Source: Euphorbia lathyris
Lineage: Eukaryota; Streptophyta; Magnoliopsida; Malpighiales; Euphorbiaceae
Direction of reading: 5' to 3'
DNA: 64,000 nt
Assembly (NCBI RefSeq): GCF_963576675.1
Contig: NC_088917.1
Coordinates: 12,056,001 to 12,120,000, forward strand
Below, piece by piece: positions 43,500 to 56,571 of the stretch. The notes under the pieces are model-generated. The model saw nothing but the letters and a program-made list of their open reading frames with translations, was not told where the DNA came from and ran no database searches. The translations under genes and the position numbers were made by a program. How positions within the stretch are numbered: the stretch's first letter is position 1; each line of letters opens with the position of its first letter.

Positions 43500-44867
43500 C
43501 TACTGTATATAATTAAGTCTCTTAACTTCAATGAAACTCTTAATGAATTTTTTATATATATTGAGTCATTAAGCATTAATTTTGTTGTGGATATCCTTAT
43601 TTAACTTTTCTGACAAGTTTGGTCGACAAGCGTTATTAAGGGATTCAGTCTGCTGACGTGGATATTTTTACTTCTATATGGATAAATAAAAAAGTTAAGT
43701 TGTTTGATTAGGAGAGGGAGTAAAAAGTGAAAAGAAATTACAGAAATCGATTTCCAGTAGGTTTTTCTAAGCTCGAAATCGAGTATGAAAGAACCTGTTG
43801 GAAATGGATTTTGGTGTTAGAGGAAAAAATCGATTTGACGATTCTAATGCTGGAACTCATTAAATTGGAGAGGAGAAGATCGAGTTTGGAAGAATTTATT
43901 GGAAGTTAATTTCTATAATTTCTATTTATTTTTTAATTTTTTTTTATCTCTCATAGTTAAGAAACTCTTATTTTTATTTGTCCATGTCAACTAGCCGAAT
44001 CACCGTGCATATATGCAGCCCAAACTCGACGGAAAAATTAAATAAAGACCTGATCCATAACATAATCAATGATTAATGGTTTCATATAAAAAAATAATAG
44101 AAAAATAATTGATCTTTAAAACATGCAAAGTTTGGAAGTTTAATTATGTTTTTTACAATTTATATTTTGTCTAGAGTAAAATATATTTATGACCTCTAAG
44201 TTATAATAATACTAATATTATAACTCTAAATTTTATTTTTTACATTAAAATTCTTAAATCTTATATTGTAACATCCAAATAAAAGTTCATGGACAATTTT
44301 ATTATATTATCAACAAAGTTTATCATAAATGTAAGGTTAATTAATTAAATTACTTGGTCCTAAAACTAATTTATAAAAAAAAAAATTGAGTATATCTATT
44401 GAGAGGGCACAAGTTGATCATTTATTTTAATATTTATAACCTATAGTTTAACACATCATTTTCAATCCTCTGTATTACTTTAATCACATCCAATTGAGAT
44501 CAATTAGTCATTGAAAGAGACATTGCTTTAAAGACAAGGCTTGACATTTTCATGTTATGCTTTTCAATTTAATTTAATATAATTAATTCTTCAATTTATG
44601 TTATCTAATGTTTTTTAATTAATTTAATCATTACATGTCATTTCCAAATATTGGTATTTTGTAGGTTTATTATTATTAGACTAATTATATTTCCCAACAT
44701 TATTATTGACTCATGTCTCCATCACTTTGTATCAAACAAATTACACTTGAGCTTATCATAATATAAGCAAGTGTATCAAAAATATATTAATGAATGTGTT
44801 AGCGGTTTATAGTATTCGTGAATTAAGAAATATATTAAATTTGATTCAGATGATTAGTATGAATATA
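43500..44867. other. No recognisable gene
   Basis: AT-rich. The 60-codon frame at 43727-43909 (ERRRSSLEEFIGS end) has no family match that I know. Confidence 0.4.
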
Positions 44868-45023
44868 CGGTGGTGAGCCAGATCAGCGACTAACTAAGTA
44901 AATTTGATCAGTCATTATTAGATCAAAAAGGTGTAAATCTCAACCTTACGATTTTAATATGTCCAGATCTAACAGAGACTAGCCAAATTCACTTGGTCAG
45001 TCACTGACTAGGTAAAAATTACT
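44868..45023. mobile_element. Palindromic MITE relic, third copy
   Basis: GATCAGTCATTATTAGATC on the left and AGATCTAACAGAGACTAGCC on the right, with CAACCTTACGATTTTAAT in the middle as in the other copies. More diverged. Confidence 0.5.
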
Positions 45024-45041
45024 GTATGAATATAAAGGAGT

Positions 45042-47903
45042 TGTTTGCATTATTTACGTCGCAGGCCGAATAGTTTCGCATGTAATAATAAAGGAACAAT
45101 CCATCTAAAAATATGGAGAATTAAGGTTAGAATTCGACTTAATCTTTAAACTATAAATAGATAGCTTAAGCCACTTAACTTATAAGTTATTTATTCAGTT
45201 TAAGAGAGATAAAACAGTTGCCTCCTTTTGACTATCTCTCTTTGTGATATCCTCTCTCTCTATTTTAGTCGTCATCTCTTAGCTCATGGACTTACTGTTT
45301 TCATATTCCGATTAACCACAACATGGATGATTTGTGATCGTGATATGAGATCGTGGTAATCCGTTCTTTTGTTGCAATCTTCTCAACAAGTTCTTACTCT
45401 ATCAGAGATAAGTCTTAAACTCGTATTCATGCTTGGATTATTATGGATAATCCCTTTATTGGTACCAGAGCCATACATTTCATTTTCTGTTAGTTAATCT
45501 ACAAACATGAAGAAATTCGATGTTTTATTGATTAAAAATTAAGATAATAGTTGTTTTGATTGTATTATTGGTGAAAACTATTTTTTTTGATTTTTTGGGC
45601 TGTTTAAAAGGTTTAATGAGACTATAATCGTTTAATATACTGATTTCAACGATTTAAAAATTTTCATATTCGGATCTGTATAGTTCCAATCTCCACAAGG
45701 GGTGCGTGATTCATAAACTCCACCTTTTGTATGTTGTATGGATGAAGAGACCACACTATCGTGATTGGAGACACCGCAAATCCTACAAAGAACGGAATTT
45801 GAGAGTCAAGCTACACACTGCACTCGGATAGATGCAGCTAGCGCACGCCTTGCCATGTTTTGTGTGACAATTACCATGTTGCATTTTCACGTGCAACATG
45901 GCAAGCCCCTGACCACCCTACGTACGCCATGTGGTATGCGTGGAGGCAATTATCGAACCCGTTTTGTCCTAAAAAATTTCAAACCCCATTTCTTAAATTT
46001 CTAATCTTTTGATGTATTTGATTTAACTTTTGATAAACATAATAGTTTTTTTAGTTCTTAAATATTCCAAAATCATATAAAAATTCGAGAATATATTTTT
46101 AAATATTTAGAAATTGTAAATATTTTATAAAAAAATCCAAAAAATCATATATAATTTGCAAGAGTGCTTTGAAACAATCAAAATGTGTCTTTGATTGATA
46201 AATGTGTTTGTATCAGTACTTTAACCATTTTCTCATTACTTTTGATATTAGTGGCTATTGTGAAACATACTCCGTTGGTACCTGGAACTCCTATATAATT
46301 TGCTAAGTTGTGAAATTTAAGAAAAAAAGATCAAGAATTGCAAAATGACTCGATACGTCAATGGGATGATATCGATACAATTGTGCTTCATCTAGTTAAA
46401 ACACAGAAACTAATACAAGAGTGTATATTTGCTAGTGGTTTAGGTCAAGCGCAGAACTATAACATTCTCTTTAATAAGTTGAAAAAATCCTTTTGAGCAC
46501 CAAAGCTTAAGTGATTGCTCATTAGAAGTTGGATTGAAGAAATGACGGATTATGTAAAGTTCATGATTGTCTTATGGATCAGTTAAACAAATTGTGTGTC
46601 ACAACAATCGTGGGCCATTACGAGATGAAGCTAAGTTCTGAAAAATTTCTTAGTGCACCAGGTATAAAAAGGAGTTTATTTTGGTTCCATACGATTTATG
46701 TTTTGACGTTGTCAAGACTATTTCGATCAAAGTGATTTATGTTTATAGTAATTCGTATATATCTCTCTTAATCCGAAAGTGATGGACGCTTAATTTATTA
46801 TCCAACTACTTTGCAACTACTTCATGTAATACCCAATAAGTGTCACGAGCAAACCCTATTTATAGAGCATCGCGATGAAATTTAAAGTATTACAATTCGT
46901 AGTTCAAGATTACAATGATGATTATTTGAGTCTAAGGATTAGTTATACTTAAACACCATGAGATTAGTTAATGTCATTCATGATTCTTTATCCATTTAGA
47001 ATCTCATGACGAGTCTCCAATACATATGAACACATTCATAAATACCTATGTAACTATCTAGATATCTATATACCTACAGCTTGTGAGACCAACTACCTAC
47101 TTAAAATAGGAAACATATTACATGCAAGTCTTTACAGCCTGATACTACTCCTATCGTATAATGCATCAACTTGGATTTATTTAAAACTATTATCATTTAA
47201 GTTATAATATAAATTTTTGTCTCACTTCATCTTGTATTCACACTTTGTGTGATGATGATAATCTATGAATTCTTTTATCTTTATAATATGATAAAAAAGA
47301 CTATAGCCTTACAATCTAAAATCACAACTATATTAAATCAAAACAATAGTTATTAAATAAAAATATTTTAAAACATAGATTGTCTATAAGACACATTTTC
47401 CAACAGGTCGTACGAACTATTTTGCAAAAGTATGCACGAAATTGAGACGAGACTTATAATTTTTTCAATTATGTGCGAGTGGAAGATGTTAACATTATTC
47501 GGGCTATGGACCGAATAATAGTTATGCCCGTAATGATAATAATAATAGGCCAGATCCATCTAATGAAATGGAGAATTATGGCCAGGATTCCCCATAATCC
47601 TTAAGTTATAGATAGATAGTTTAAGTCACCTAAAATGCTAATCTCATAAGTTTCCTGTTCAGTCTAAGAGACAAATCAGCTTTCTCCTTCTCACTCCCTC
47701 TCTCTATCGTAGTCGTCCATTCTTAGTTCGTGGACTTAATCATTTCCATCTCTTGATTAACCTCGACGAGGATGGTTTATGATCAATAATACGAGATTAT
47801 GGTGATCTATTCTTCAACTACAATCTTCTCAACATATTCATGCTCTATTAAAAAAAAAGCTTGAAATTCATATTTATATTTAGATTATTATAGGATAATC
47901 CCT
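45042..47903 (+). mobile_element. Small decayed copia-type element
   Basis: Two related LTRs of about 415 bp: 45042-45456 (from TGTTTGCATTATTTACG) and 47487-47903 (from TGTTAACATTATTCGGG). Both carry ATAGATAGNTTAAG and TGGAGAATTA words and end near GGATAATCCC. After the first comes TTGGTACCAGAGCC (45458-45471), one base off the initiator-Met primer site. The interior of about 2 kb shows only a gag-like remnant around 46370-46670 (EMKLSSEKFLSAPG, MDQLNKLCVTTIVGHY). No polymerase. Target duplication not resolved. Confidence 0.65.
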
Positions 47904-48265
47904 GAGGAATAAATAATTCCTAAAAGTTTAAATTATCAACAACTAAATAAAAATAAAGTAAAATAAAAATTATAAGAATATCTCTGAAATTAATAGAAAA
48001 ACCGAAGTGAAAGATGTAAAAAATAAATCTAAATTGATTGTATAAACTAAAAACTACAAAGAAAAAAATATGATGCATAAATTCAAAATTGAATTACAAG
48101 GGTCCATGATATTACTGATGTTACAAAAGAAATTCGAGATTTGTTACTTATTCGCGCAAATTATTGTGCGACTCTTTTTCTTAGATTAGCAAATGGTATA
48201 ACTCATCATCATTTTTGTTCCAATGCTAATTTTTTTAGTGATGTTGTTATTCCTGGTTATTTAAA
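47904..48265. other. Unassigned sequence
   Basis: A short frame near 48100-48260 reads ITDVTKEIRDLLLIRANYC and LRLANGITHHHFC. I do not recognise it. Confidence 0.3.
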
Positions 48266-48840
48266 GGCTTAATGCTTCTCCAGCCCCCTTAACTTGTCCA
48301 AATTGGTCATTTTACCCCTCCAACTCATCGAATGTCATATTTACCCCCTTAACTCCATAAAAATGGTATTTGTCACCCCCTTAACTTGTCCAAATTTGTC
48401 ATTTTACCCATTCTCAACTCATCGAATATCCTATTTATTCTCTTAACTCTATAAAAGTTGTATTTCTCACCACTTATGATCCTATTTACTTTCTTAACTC
48501 CATAAAAATGGTATTTCTTATCCCTTTATATTAGTAAAAAAAGTTGAAAAGAGAAAGAACGAATAAAAAATACAAATAACAAGAACATTAATATAAACAA
48601 GTTAAATACATTATATGTAGGGATAATGTAACAAAATAGGCCTATGATTTTTTAGGAAGTATCAATTTAGGTTCCACTTACAAAATAGCATAAATATAGG
48701 TTTAACGTTTAAAAAAGTTATCAATTTAGGCTTCGATAATGGATTGTAAGGGGTGAAAAATACCACTTTTATGGAGTTAAGGGGGTAAATAGAACATTCT
48801 ATGAGTTGGGGGATAAATAGACAAGTTGAGGGGTGAGAAA
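48266..48840. mobile_element. MITE with CCCCCTTAACTTGTCC ends
   Basis: Left arm GGCTTAATG...CCCCCTTAACTTGTCCAAAT, partly repeated at 48376. The right arm mirrors it (ATGGAGTTAAGGGGGTAAAT, ACAAGTTGAGGGGTGAGAAA). A truncated relative is at 26438. Confidence 0.65.
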
Positions 48841-49246
48841 CAGGAGCGTCTTCAGTATTCTGGAGGCCCTAGGCTATTTTGATGCTATTAAATATTGATT
48901 TTGGCGAATCTGAATTCAATTACAAATTAGAATTATTTAAAGACGGAGGTAAACAATGAATCAATTATTCTATGATTGAAGAGGAGTAGAAGAGGTTTGT
49001 TATATTATATGAGCAATGAAAATAAACCAATCATAAAATCCTATTTCATAAAACTAAATACGTTTATTTTATTTTAGAAATAATAATATACAAATAGTCT
49101 AATAACAAATGAAGGAAGAAGGAAGTGATGCAATGACAGATAAATCAGATTCAAATATTTTCATAAACAATTATGTAGATAAAAAGTTTTTGAGAGAAAA
49201 AAAACTTCCACCACAGCTTTATAAAATTTTACAAGTGTTTTTTAAA
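48841..49246. other. No recognisable gene
   Basis: 48846-48880 has a GGAGGCCCTAGGC phrase resembling a hAT-type end. The 60-codon frame at 49109 has no known family. Confidence 0.35.
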
Positions 49247-49497
49247 GGCTTAATACATCATTTGCTTCGTGAACTTATCCAAAAAGATTAATTGTCTATT
49301 TGAATTTTTAAAGTGTTCCAATATCCCCCTCAACTTATATCAATTGTCTACTTAGCTCTCTGAATTTATGTAATTGTAATCAATTAATCATTTCGTTGCA
49401 AAAAAAAAAAGTTCAATACAAAAGATATATTGCATGTGCATAAAAAGGTAAAACGACGGTTCTAGTATTAGAGAAGACAAGTTTTATAGTTGAGTTA
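49247..49497. mobile_element. Right half of the split GGCTTAATACATC MITE, inverted
   Basis: In reverse complement it reads like the right half of the MITE at 14602 (CTATAAAAC, TCTCTAATACTAGAACCGT, then GTTTTAC). It starts at the TAACT duplication and ends with AAATGATGTATTAAGCC. It exactly complements 27485-27732. Confidence 0.85.
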
Positions 49498-51089
49498 TGT
49501 AATACCCAAATATATATATAATAAAATATAAGATCTAAATGTTAAATATTAAGTTAGTATATAGTTGTTTTAGAGGAAAGTATTAATCACACTAATAAAT
49601 AAAAGGGAATATTAATATAAAATTGAAAAGAATAAGGGGCAAAGTGGAGTTTTACACATTTATATATGTGTAAGTGGATGAGCACAGGAACTATTTCTAT
49701 TCTTCTTCGTTTTATTCCAGCAATTCGGCTCCCACGATTCAACGCCGACGGCTTTCCGTTCTCCCTCATTCGGTCACCGTTTTTCACATTCTTTATACCA
49801 AATCGAATCTCTTGAACTCATATACAAGCACATGGGGTCGGAAAACTTTTGGGTAGGTTAATAATCGGAGCATGCAAGGGTTTTCCATCGGTGAACGGAG
49901 TCTCGCCGGAAAATCGTTAATCATCTCAAATCATGGAGAGTTTTCCGATCTAAATTAAGTGTCTACGGGTGTTTCTAGACTATTTAAATGGTATGGAGCA
50001 AGGTGGTATAATTGCTGTTTCCATACAATCAATTTCAGATTTTCTGATGGAAGGATTCCGGTGATCGATGTAATTTTCTGACAGATACTCAACCAGTAGG
50101 AGGAGGAGTAGGAGGAGGAGCAGTACCTGAAAAATATGACAGTCAGCTAGGAGCAATTTGTGAGTTAATTATATGTTATGCATTTTAATTTAGCATTTGC
50201 ATTCACAAAAAGCATTTCATAAGCATTCAATAATAATGATGTGTCATTTTTTTAAAGTATGTTTTATATTTTTGATTTCAGTTTATATATATATTTATAA
50301 TTATGGTATAAATGCGTGTTATGGACATGCTACCTGATGAGCGGCATCAGGACCTTGTGCGCACGGGTAATATCGGGATGCTAATGTTGTGAATGTTTTG
50401 ATATATGGATGAGCTCGGTTGAGATATTCTCGGGCTATATGATATGTGAATTTTGGATTTAAGTGAGGCTGGGTACGGAATCGGTTGAGTTATTCTCGGT
50501 CCTCCAGCTACTGGGCGTGTGGTCGGTTGAGTTATTCTCGGTCCCCCAGTTATTGGATATAAGTGGAATTATGATTATTGGTGGAGTATTAGACTGAGTG
50601 TTGAGGTTTAGGGTCCAACACGTATTAAACCATATATATATAAATATATGTCTATGTATTCAATTCTAATTTTATATATATTATACACTTAATCAATTTG
50701 TTTTTCAAACATATATTTTTGTGCATGGATGTTAGATTACTCATGCATTGCATATAATTAATTCACTACGGGAGGTTTGACTCCCTCTAATTTTTCAGGT
50801 GACTAGAAGTCTGTTGCGGCCCAATATCTTCCTCCGGGCGGCACACCTATCGTTATTATATATAATCCTTTTAATTAATATAAAATTCTAATTCTATATC
50901 GCAGTACCAGATATACAAGAATTTATTAAATTATATTTGAAAATGATCCAATGTTTAATATGTATAATTTTTTAAAAGAATTAACTGTATATAGTTTATT
51001 TAAGTTAAATTAAGCTTGCTACGGGTTCCGGTGGCTTAAGCTTACCCGTTTCCTAGTGCCGGTCACAATCCGCGGATTGGATCGTGACA
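49498..51089 (+). mobile_element. 5' LTR of the Tekay/Del-like element
   Basis: From TGTAATACCC to ATCGTGACA, followed by the primer site. Outer flank AGTTA at 49493-49497. It differs from the LTR at 27733-29308 by scattered substitutions and by a 12-bp GGA-rich expansion (AGGAGGAGGAGTAGGAGGAG, near 50100). Confidence 0.9.
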
Positions 51090-51091
51090 AA

Positions 51092-51104
51092 GTTGGTATC
51101 AGAG
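51092..51104 (+). promoter_or_regulatory. Primer binding site (initiator tRNA-Met type)
   Basis: TTGGTATCAGAGC two bases after the LTR end. Confidence 0.85.
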
Positions 51105-52600
51105 CCTAGGTTAGAAATTCTGAACCTAGGGTAATCGAAGTTCTGGTTACTGCGGAATTAGGATTGTGAATCCATTTTTGATAGTCTTCTTTTAGTTAGA
51201 TCCAGCGTATTGTAAGAGTCTTATTATTTGCAAATACCTTTTATTTGTTCACAAAATGAGGCAATCAATATCTAAAATAGTTTAAACCGAATTAGTAAAT
51301 CAAGCAATTACAGTGATTTAGATGATGTGATTTTGTTCGCAAAAAGTGTAATGATTTATTACCCTAACTACCTCCTATGAGATAAAGATACAGATTTAGA
51401 AGGCAAACGAACTAGAAAACTAAATAAGTGTAATCTTATTTGAACCTGCAAGTTCGGTAATAAAAAATATTTTTCTCTAGAAATGAAGACGATTTAAAGT
51501 TCAATCAATTATTTTTCATTGTCCTTCATCTTTTCTTTTAGTATTAAATTTCTCCTCAAACTTCGACCTACCAAGCTGCTATTATATTTTCTTATGAATT
51601 ATAACTTCAATGTCTTACATTAAAGCTTATCTCATTTTGCCCTCAATTCCTGAGTGCGACACATATATTCATAACTTGGTTCGTTTTCTTTCATGTCTTT
51701 AACGAACCTAGAACTTATTTCCTATTGATCATCTACTAACCCTCGTACCACACACACAACTATTCACCTCAACTGAACTTGTAAATTTTTTTGAAAGGAT
51801 GATAGCAGATTAGTGGAAGTTATTGCGGTTCATATCAGTTGAAAGGTTTTTCAGAATGATGCATACCATGTATGATGGTGTCATAGGTGACCCTATGGAC
51901 TAACTAAATTAATTACAGAAAAATGCAAAGATTGTCTTACTATCCATATGGTAGAACACTCTTTTGAAGAGTGATGTATGAGTATGATTCAACGATAATA
52001 TTCAAACTTAAATGGAAAGTATCATTTGGGCTAAATTGAAGAAACTATTTAATGAAGACTTCGCTATATATAATAAAGAACAAAAACAACCATAAAAAAA
52101 GATAATAATATTCATGGCATAAATTGTCATGGTCCTTATTATGTTACAACTAGTAGATATTCGTAAGCCGTGTGGGTATATGTTGGCCAAGGAAAAAAAA
52201 ATTTAATTAACCTCATTTTTCAGAGGTCTTTATGTAGTGCATTAAGACAAAACTTTTTATTCAAATTGAGAATCTTTCTACATCATCAGTTTCAGAATAT
52301 GCGTGGGAGTGGGTCAACCGAGTCATTTTGTTTGTAGAGACATGACAGTTGGCAGAAATTTGTAGTTTGAACAGGGACAAGCTATAATGTAATTCACTCT
52401 TACTCCACAAGATAATGAGACTTGAAATGTTTCATGAGATGCTACAATATTTTGGTTCTTGGTGTTACTCATTCTTTTATTGCTCGTTGCTTTCCTATAA
52501 TAATAAATATAACTCCAGAAAGGTTAGAGTTCTCCTTATCTTAGCTACTCCATTAGCAACTCATTAGAAACATATGTTGTGTTTCCTTCTTATTCTATTA
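51105..52600 (+). pseudogene. Decayed gag region of the Tekay-like element
   Basis: Scattered gag-like words only (for example FLRMMHTMYDGVIGD at about 51850-51900). No frame longer than 60 codons. Confidence 0.45.
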
Positions 52601-55599
52601 CTCTAGAAGGAAGAGATCTACTAGCATATTTGATTTTGTTAGATGTGATTGATTTTAATTTCATCTTGGAAATGGATTAGTTATCTCAATATTTTGCCAC
52701 TTTAGATTGTCGTGGAACGGTGGTAAGATTTAACATACCAGGAGATGCTGAATTCGAATTCAAAGGGAATAAAAATACTTCCTCTTTGATTTTGATATCA
52801 GCTATAGAAGCTAGAAAGTTGCTGCATAAAGGGTGTCAATGATATTTTGCCTTAGTAAATGATACAATGGTAAATGAGGGTAAAATAGAGAATGTTCCTG
52901 TTGTTAATGAATTTCTAGATGTTTTTTCGAGGAATTTCCAAGGTTACCTCTTGAAAGGGAAATTGAAATTTGTATTAACTTAGTTCCTGGTACTACCCTA
53001 ATATCCATGCTACCTTACATGATGGTGTTAGCAGAATTGAAGGAGTTCAAGGAAAAATTGCAAGATTTAATTGATAAAGGCTTCAATCGACCTAGTGTGT
53101 CTTCATAGGGTGCTCCTGTGTTGTTTGTTAAGAAGAAAGATGGATTGCTTCAGCTTTGCATTGATTATAGACAATTTAAATAAGGTGACAATCCGCAACA
53201 AATACCCTCTTCCTCGAATTGAGGATTTATTTGATCAGTTGCAAGGTGCGTGTCACTTCTCTAAAATTGATTTGCAGTATAGGTATCATCAGTGGAGAAT
53301 CAAAGGTAAAGATATACCGAAGACAAAATCCAGAGCACGATATGACCATTATGAAATTTTTTACCAACGCACCAGCATCATTTATAGATCTCATGAATCA
53401 GGTGTTTAAGCCATTTCTAGACCGTTTTGTGATTATGTTTATAGATGATATCTTGGTATACTCACGAAGTAGAGAGGAACACGTACACCATTTGAGAATG
53501 GTATCACAAACATTGAGAGAACATCAACTTTATGCTGAGTTCTCCAAATACGAGTTTTGGCTGGATAGTGTGGCTTTCTTGGGGCATGTGGTGTCCAAAT
53601 ATGGAATCCAAGTTTATCCTAAGAAGGTTGAAGCAATCACCAATGGGAAGAGACCGACTACAGTGACAAAGATTCATAGTTTCTAGGCTTAGTCGGTTAT
53701 ATTAGGAGATTTTTTCAAGATTTCTCTGAGGTAGCAACACCTTTTACAAAGCGAACTCAGAAAAATATTCCTTTCGTGTGGTCGAAAGCATGTGAGAACA
53801 GTTTCCAAAGGCTTAAGGAATGCTTGACTTTAGCACCAATACTTACCTTACCAACTAGAGCAGTAGGATTCACTATTTATTGCGATGCGTCTAGAGTTGA
53901 TATGGGCTATGTTTTGATGCAAAATGGTAAAGTTATAGCTTATGCTTCGAGACAATTAAAGAAGCACGAACAAAATTACCCAGCCCATGATTTGGAGATG
54001 GCGAGAGTAGTTTTTGCACTAAAAATGTGGAGATATTATCTTTATGGAGAAACTTGTGAGATCTACACTGATCATGAAAGTCTTAATACATATTCCAGCA
54101 AAAGGGTTTGAATTTAAAGCAGAGACGTTGGATGAAACTCTTGAAGGATTATGATTATGCCATTTTATATCATCCGAGTAAAGCTCATGTCGTGGCAGAT
54201 GCTCTAAACATGAAGTCTTTAGGAAGTTTAGCTCATATTAGCTCAGAAAGAAGGCGTTTGATTAAAGAAATACGCGATCTATATGATTCTGGAGTGCAAC
54301 TAGAGTTGAATCATCATGGTACATTCTTATCTCACTTTAAGGTTAGATCGGTGTTACTTGATAGAATCTAGGCACCTCAAATAAGAGATCCTCCGTTGCA
54401 TAAGATTGCATATGAATTGAACGATGCCGAGGCTCGGGATTTTAAAATTGATTATGGTGGATGTCTACGCCATGGAGACTAATTGTGTGTTCCCAATATA
54501 GATGATTTGAGGAAAGAGATCATGGAAGAAGCACACTTTGCAGCTTATAATGTGCATTCAGGCTCTACAAAGATGTAGCAAGATCTTAAGAAGTTGTACT
54601 GGTGGAATGGTATGAAACGAGATGTAGCAGAGTTTGTATCTCGATGTTTGACTTGTCAACAAGTAAAATTTGCATAACATAAGCCTTCAGGATTGCTACA
54701 ACAACTACCTATTCCAGAGTGGGAATGGGAGAAAATAACAATGGGTTTTGTAGTTGGATTACCTTGCATGTTTACTGGTTATGATTCAATCTGGATGATA
54801 ATTGATAGATTGACTAAGTCGGTGCATTTTCTACCAGTGAGAACAACCTATTCTGTAGCAAAGTTAGCAAGATTGTATGTGGATAGGATTGTGTCTACAT
54901 AGAGTACCGATGTCTATTGTGTCATATAGAGGCTCGCTGTTTACTTCAAAATTTTGGGAAAAAACTTTAAAAGTGCTCTAAGCACTAGATTAAATTTTAG
55001 CACAACTTTTCATCCATAGACAGATGGTCAATCTGAAAGAACAATCCAAACAATGGAAGATCTGTTGAGAATGTGTGTGTTGGAGGTTGGTGGTCAGTGG
55101 GATATACATATGCCTCACATTGAATTTGCATATACTAATAGCCACCACTCGAGCATTCAAATGGCTCCTTGTGAAGCATTATATGGTAGGAAGTGCAGAT
55201 CTCCTTTATGTTGGGAAGAAGTTGGTGAAAGGAAGCTTACTGGTCCCGAGATAATACAAATAACTTCTGAAAAGGTTCCCTTCATTCGTCAAAGATTACA
55301 AACTGCCTTTAGTAGGAAGAAAAACTATGTGGATCCAATGAGAAAGGACGTGGAATTCATGGAAGGGGACGATGTTTTTATCAAAGGAATCATGAAATTT
55401 GGAAAGAAAGGAAAGTTGAGACCTAGATGTATTGGACAGTTTGAGATTTTAAAGAGAATACTCGAAGTTGCATATCAACTAGCATTGCCTCCTAACTTAT
55501 CACTGGTTCATCTAGTGTTCCATATATCTATGCTAAATAAATAGGTTCCCATGTTCTCAAGTTATAGAAGTTAGGGAAGATTTATCTTATGCAGAACAA
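52601..55599 (+). pseudogene. Tekay/Del-like gypsy polyprotein: protease, RT, RNase H, integrase, start of chromodomain
   Basis: Pieces in order: protease end at about 52640 (LLDVIDFNFILEMD); RT entry at about 52900 (VPVVNEFLDVF); RT at 53160-53690 with [20 protein letters not shown], the catalytic FIDDILVYSRSREEH box near 53440 and FWLDSVAFLGHVVSKYG; RNase H at 53776-54240 ([34 protein letters not shown]); integrase at 54520-55540 (IDRLTKSVHFLPVRTTYSV, CEALYGRKCRSPLCWEEVGE, VFHISMLNK). EVREDLSYAEQ at 55567-55598 is the chromodomain entry. At least ten stops or frame shifts are visible (for example 53108, 53684, 54111, 54371 and 54901). The coding sequence is cut at 55599; its end is at 29309-29616 on the other strand. 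Confidence 0.85.
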
Positions 55600-55931
55600 C
55601 TATTTTATACCAAGTTTTTATCACAAAATTAAAACCTAACTTCAAATTATGATTTTGTACACCTCTTAGGTGTTGATAATTTGAAAATTAGGGGAATAAA
55701 TATATTCTAAAAAATTCATATGGGGAAATAAAATAAAATAAAAAGAACAAGTTTTGCAATTATTGTCGATGCATATAGTCGTGCATTCCACTTCCAAAAA
55801 GTTAATTTCGATATTTTTAAATATCCAATTTAGTATTATTTATTCTTTCCTTTATTAGATATATTATAAATTATAACCAACTATTAATATGGTCTTATTG
55901 TTCAAATAAAATGTAGCAATTTTTTGTGTGG
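55600..55931. other. Unassigned sequence beyond the inversion breakpoint
   Basis: AT-rich; not gypsy sequence. If the inversion is real, this was once adjacent to the sequence now at 29617. Confidence 0.4.
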
Positions 55932-56524
55932 TATATACGGGAGTTCTTATATTAAGCACTGAGTTTTCCATATCATTCGGAGAACCCCCAATTCACATTT
56001 GGACATGTGTATTGTCAGAGCCGCCTTAAACTTTTTTGAGGCCCTGTTCTAAATGAAAAAAATGGGCCTTATTCATTAAAATAAATAAATAATTTCATAT
56101 AATAATAATGTTTCTACAAAATGAAACATCAAGATACTTTTAACTTGATTTTTAATATAATAAAAATAATTAAATTAGATATTGTATAATAATAAAAAAA
56201 TTGGGCCCCTTAAGACTCTTGTAACGTTAATTTTCTAGATAAGTTAACTTTCACTTAATTTTTCAGATAATAATTAATAACAATCATTTATTTAGATTTG
56301 TATAATAAAAAAAATTAGACCCCTTAAATTTGGAGCCCTGTGCGGGAGAGCTTCTTGTACATCCTTCTCCTACTCCCCTGTGTATTGTGATCCCATATAA
56401 TAATTAAAATAGTGGAGCCTCTTATAAAATATGTGGGTCCATGTTACACGTGTCAAAATATGTATAGAAGGTTCTCCATTTGATATGGAAAACCGGGTGC
56501 TTCTAATCATTTATCGTATATACG
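55932..56524. mobile_element. TIR element with ~85-bp ends, itself interrupted
   Basis: GTATATACGGGAGTTCTTAT, then GTTTTCCATATCATTCGGAG on the left, mirrored on the right by TCCATTTGATATGGAAAAC and GTATATAC (to 56524). A hAT-type MITE occupies 56016-56380. Confidence 0.65.
56016..56380. mobile_element. hAT-type MITE nested in the previous element
   Basis: Starts CAGAGCCGCC, ends CTCCCCTG, and is flanked by TGTATTGT at 56008-56015 and 56381-56388, the 8-bp duplication typical of hAT transposases. Confidence 0.75.
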
Positions 56525-56571
56525 GCCTCAATTTACTAGTTACCGCCCTCATTTGGACTTTTTTTTCCTTC

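Noticed and set aside
45765..46004. 79-codon frame inside the small copia element
   Set aside because: No gag or polymerase motif; composition looks random.
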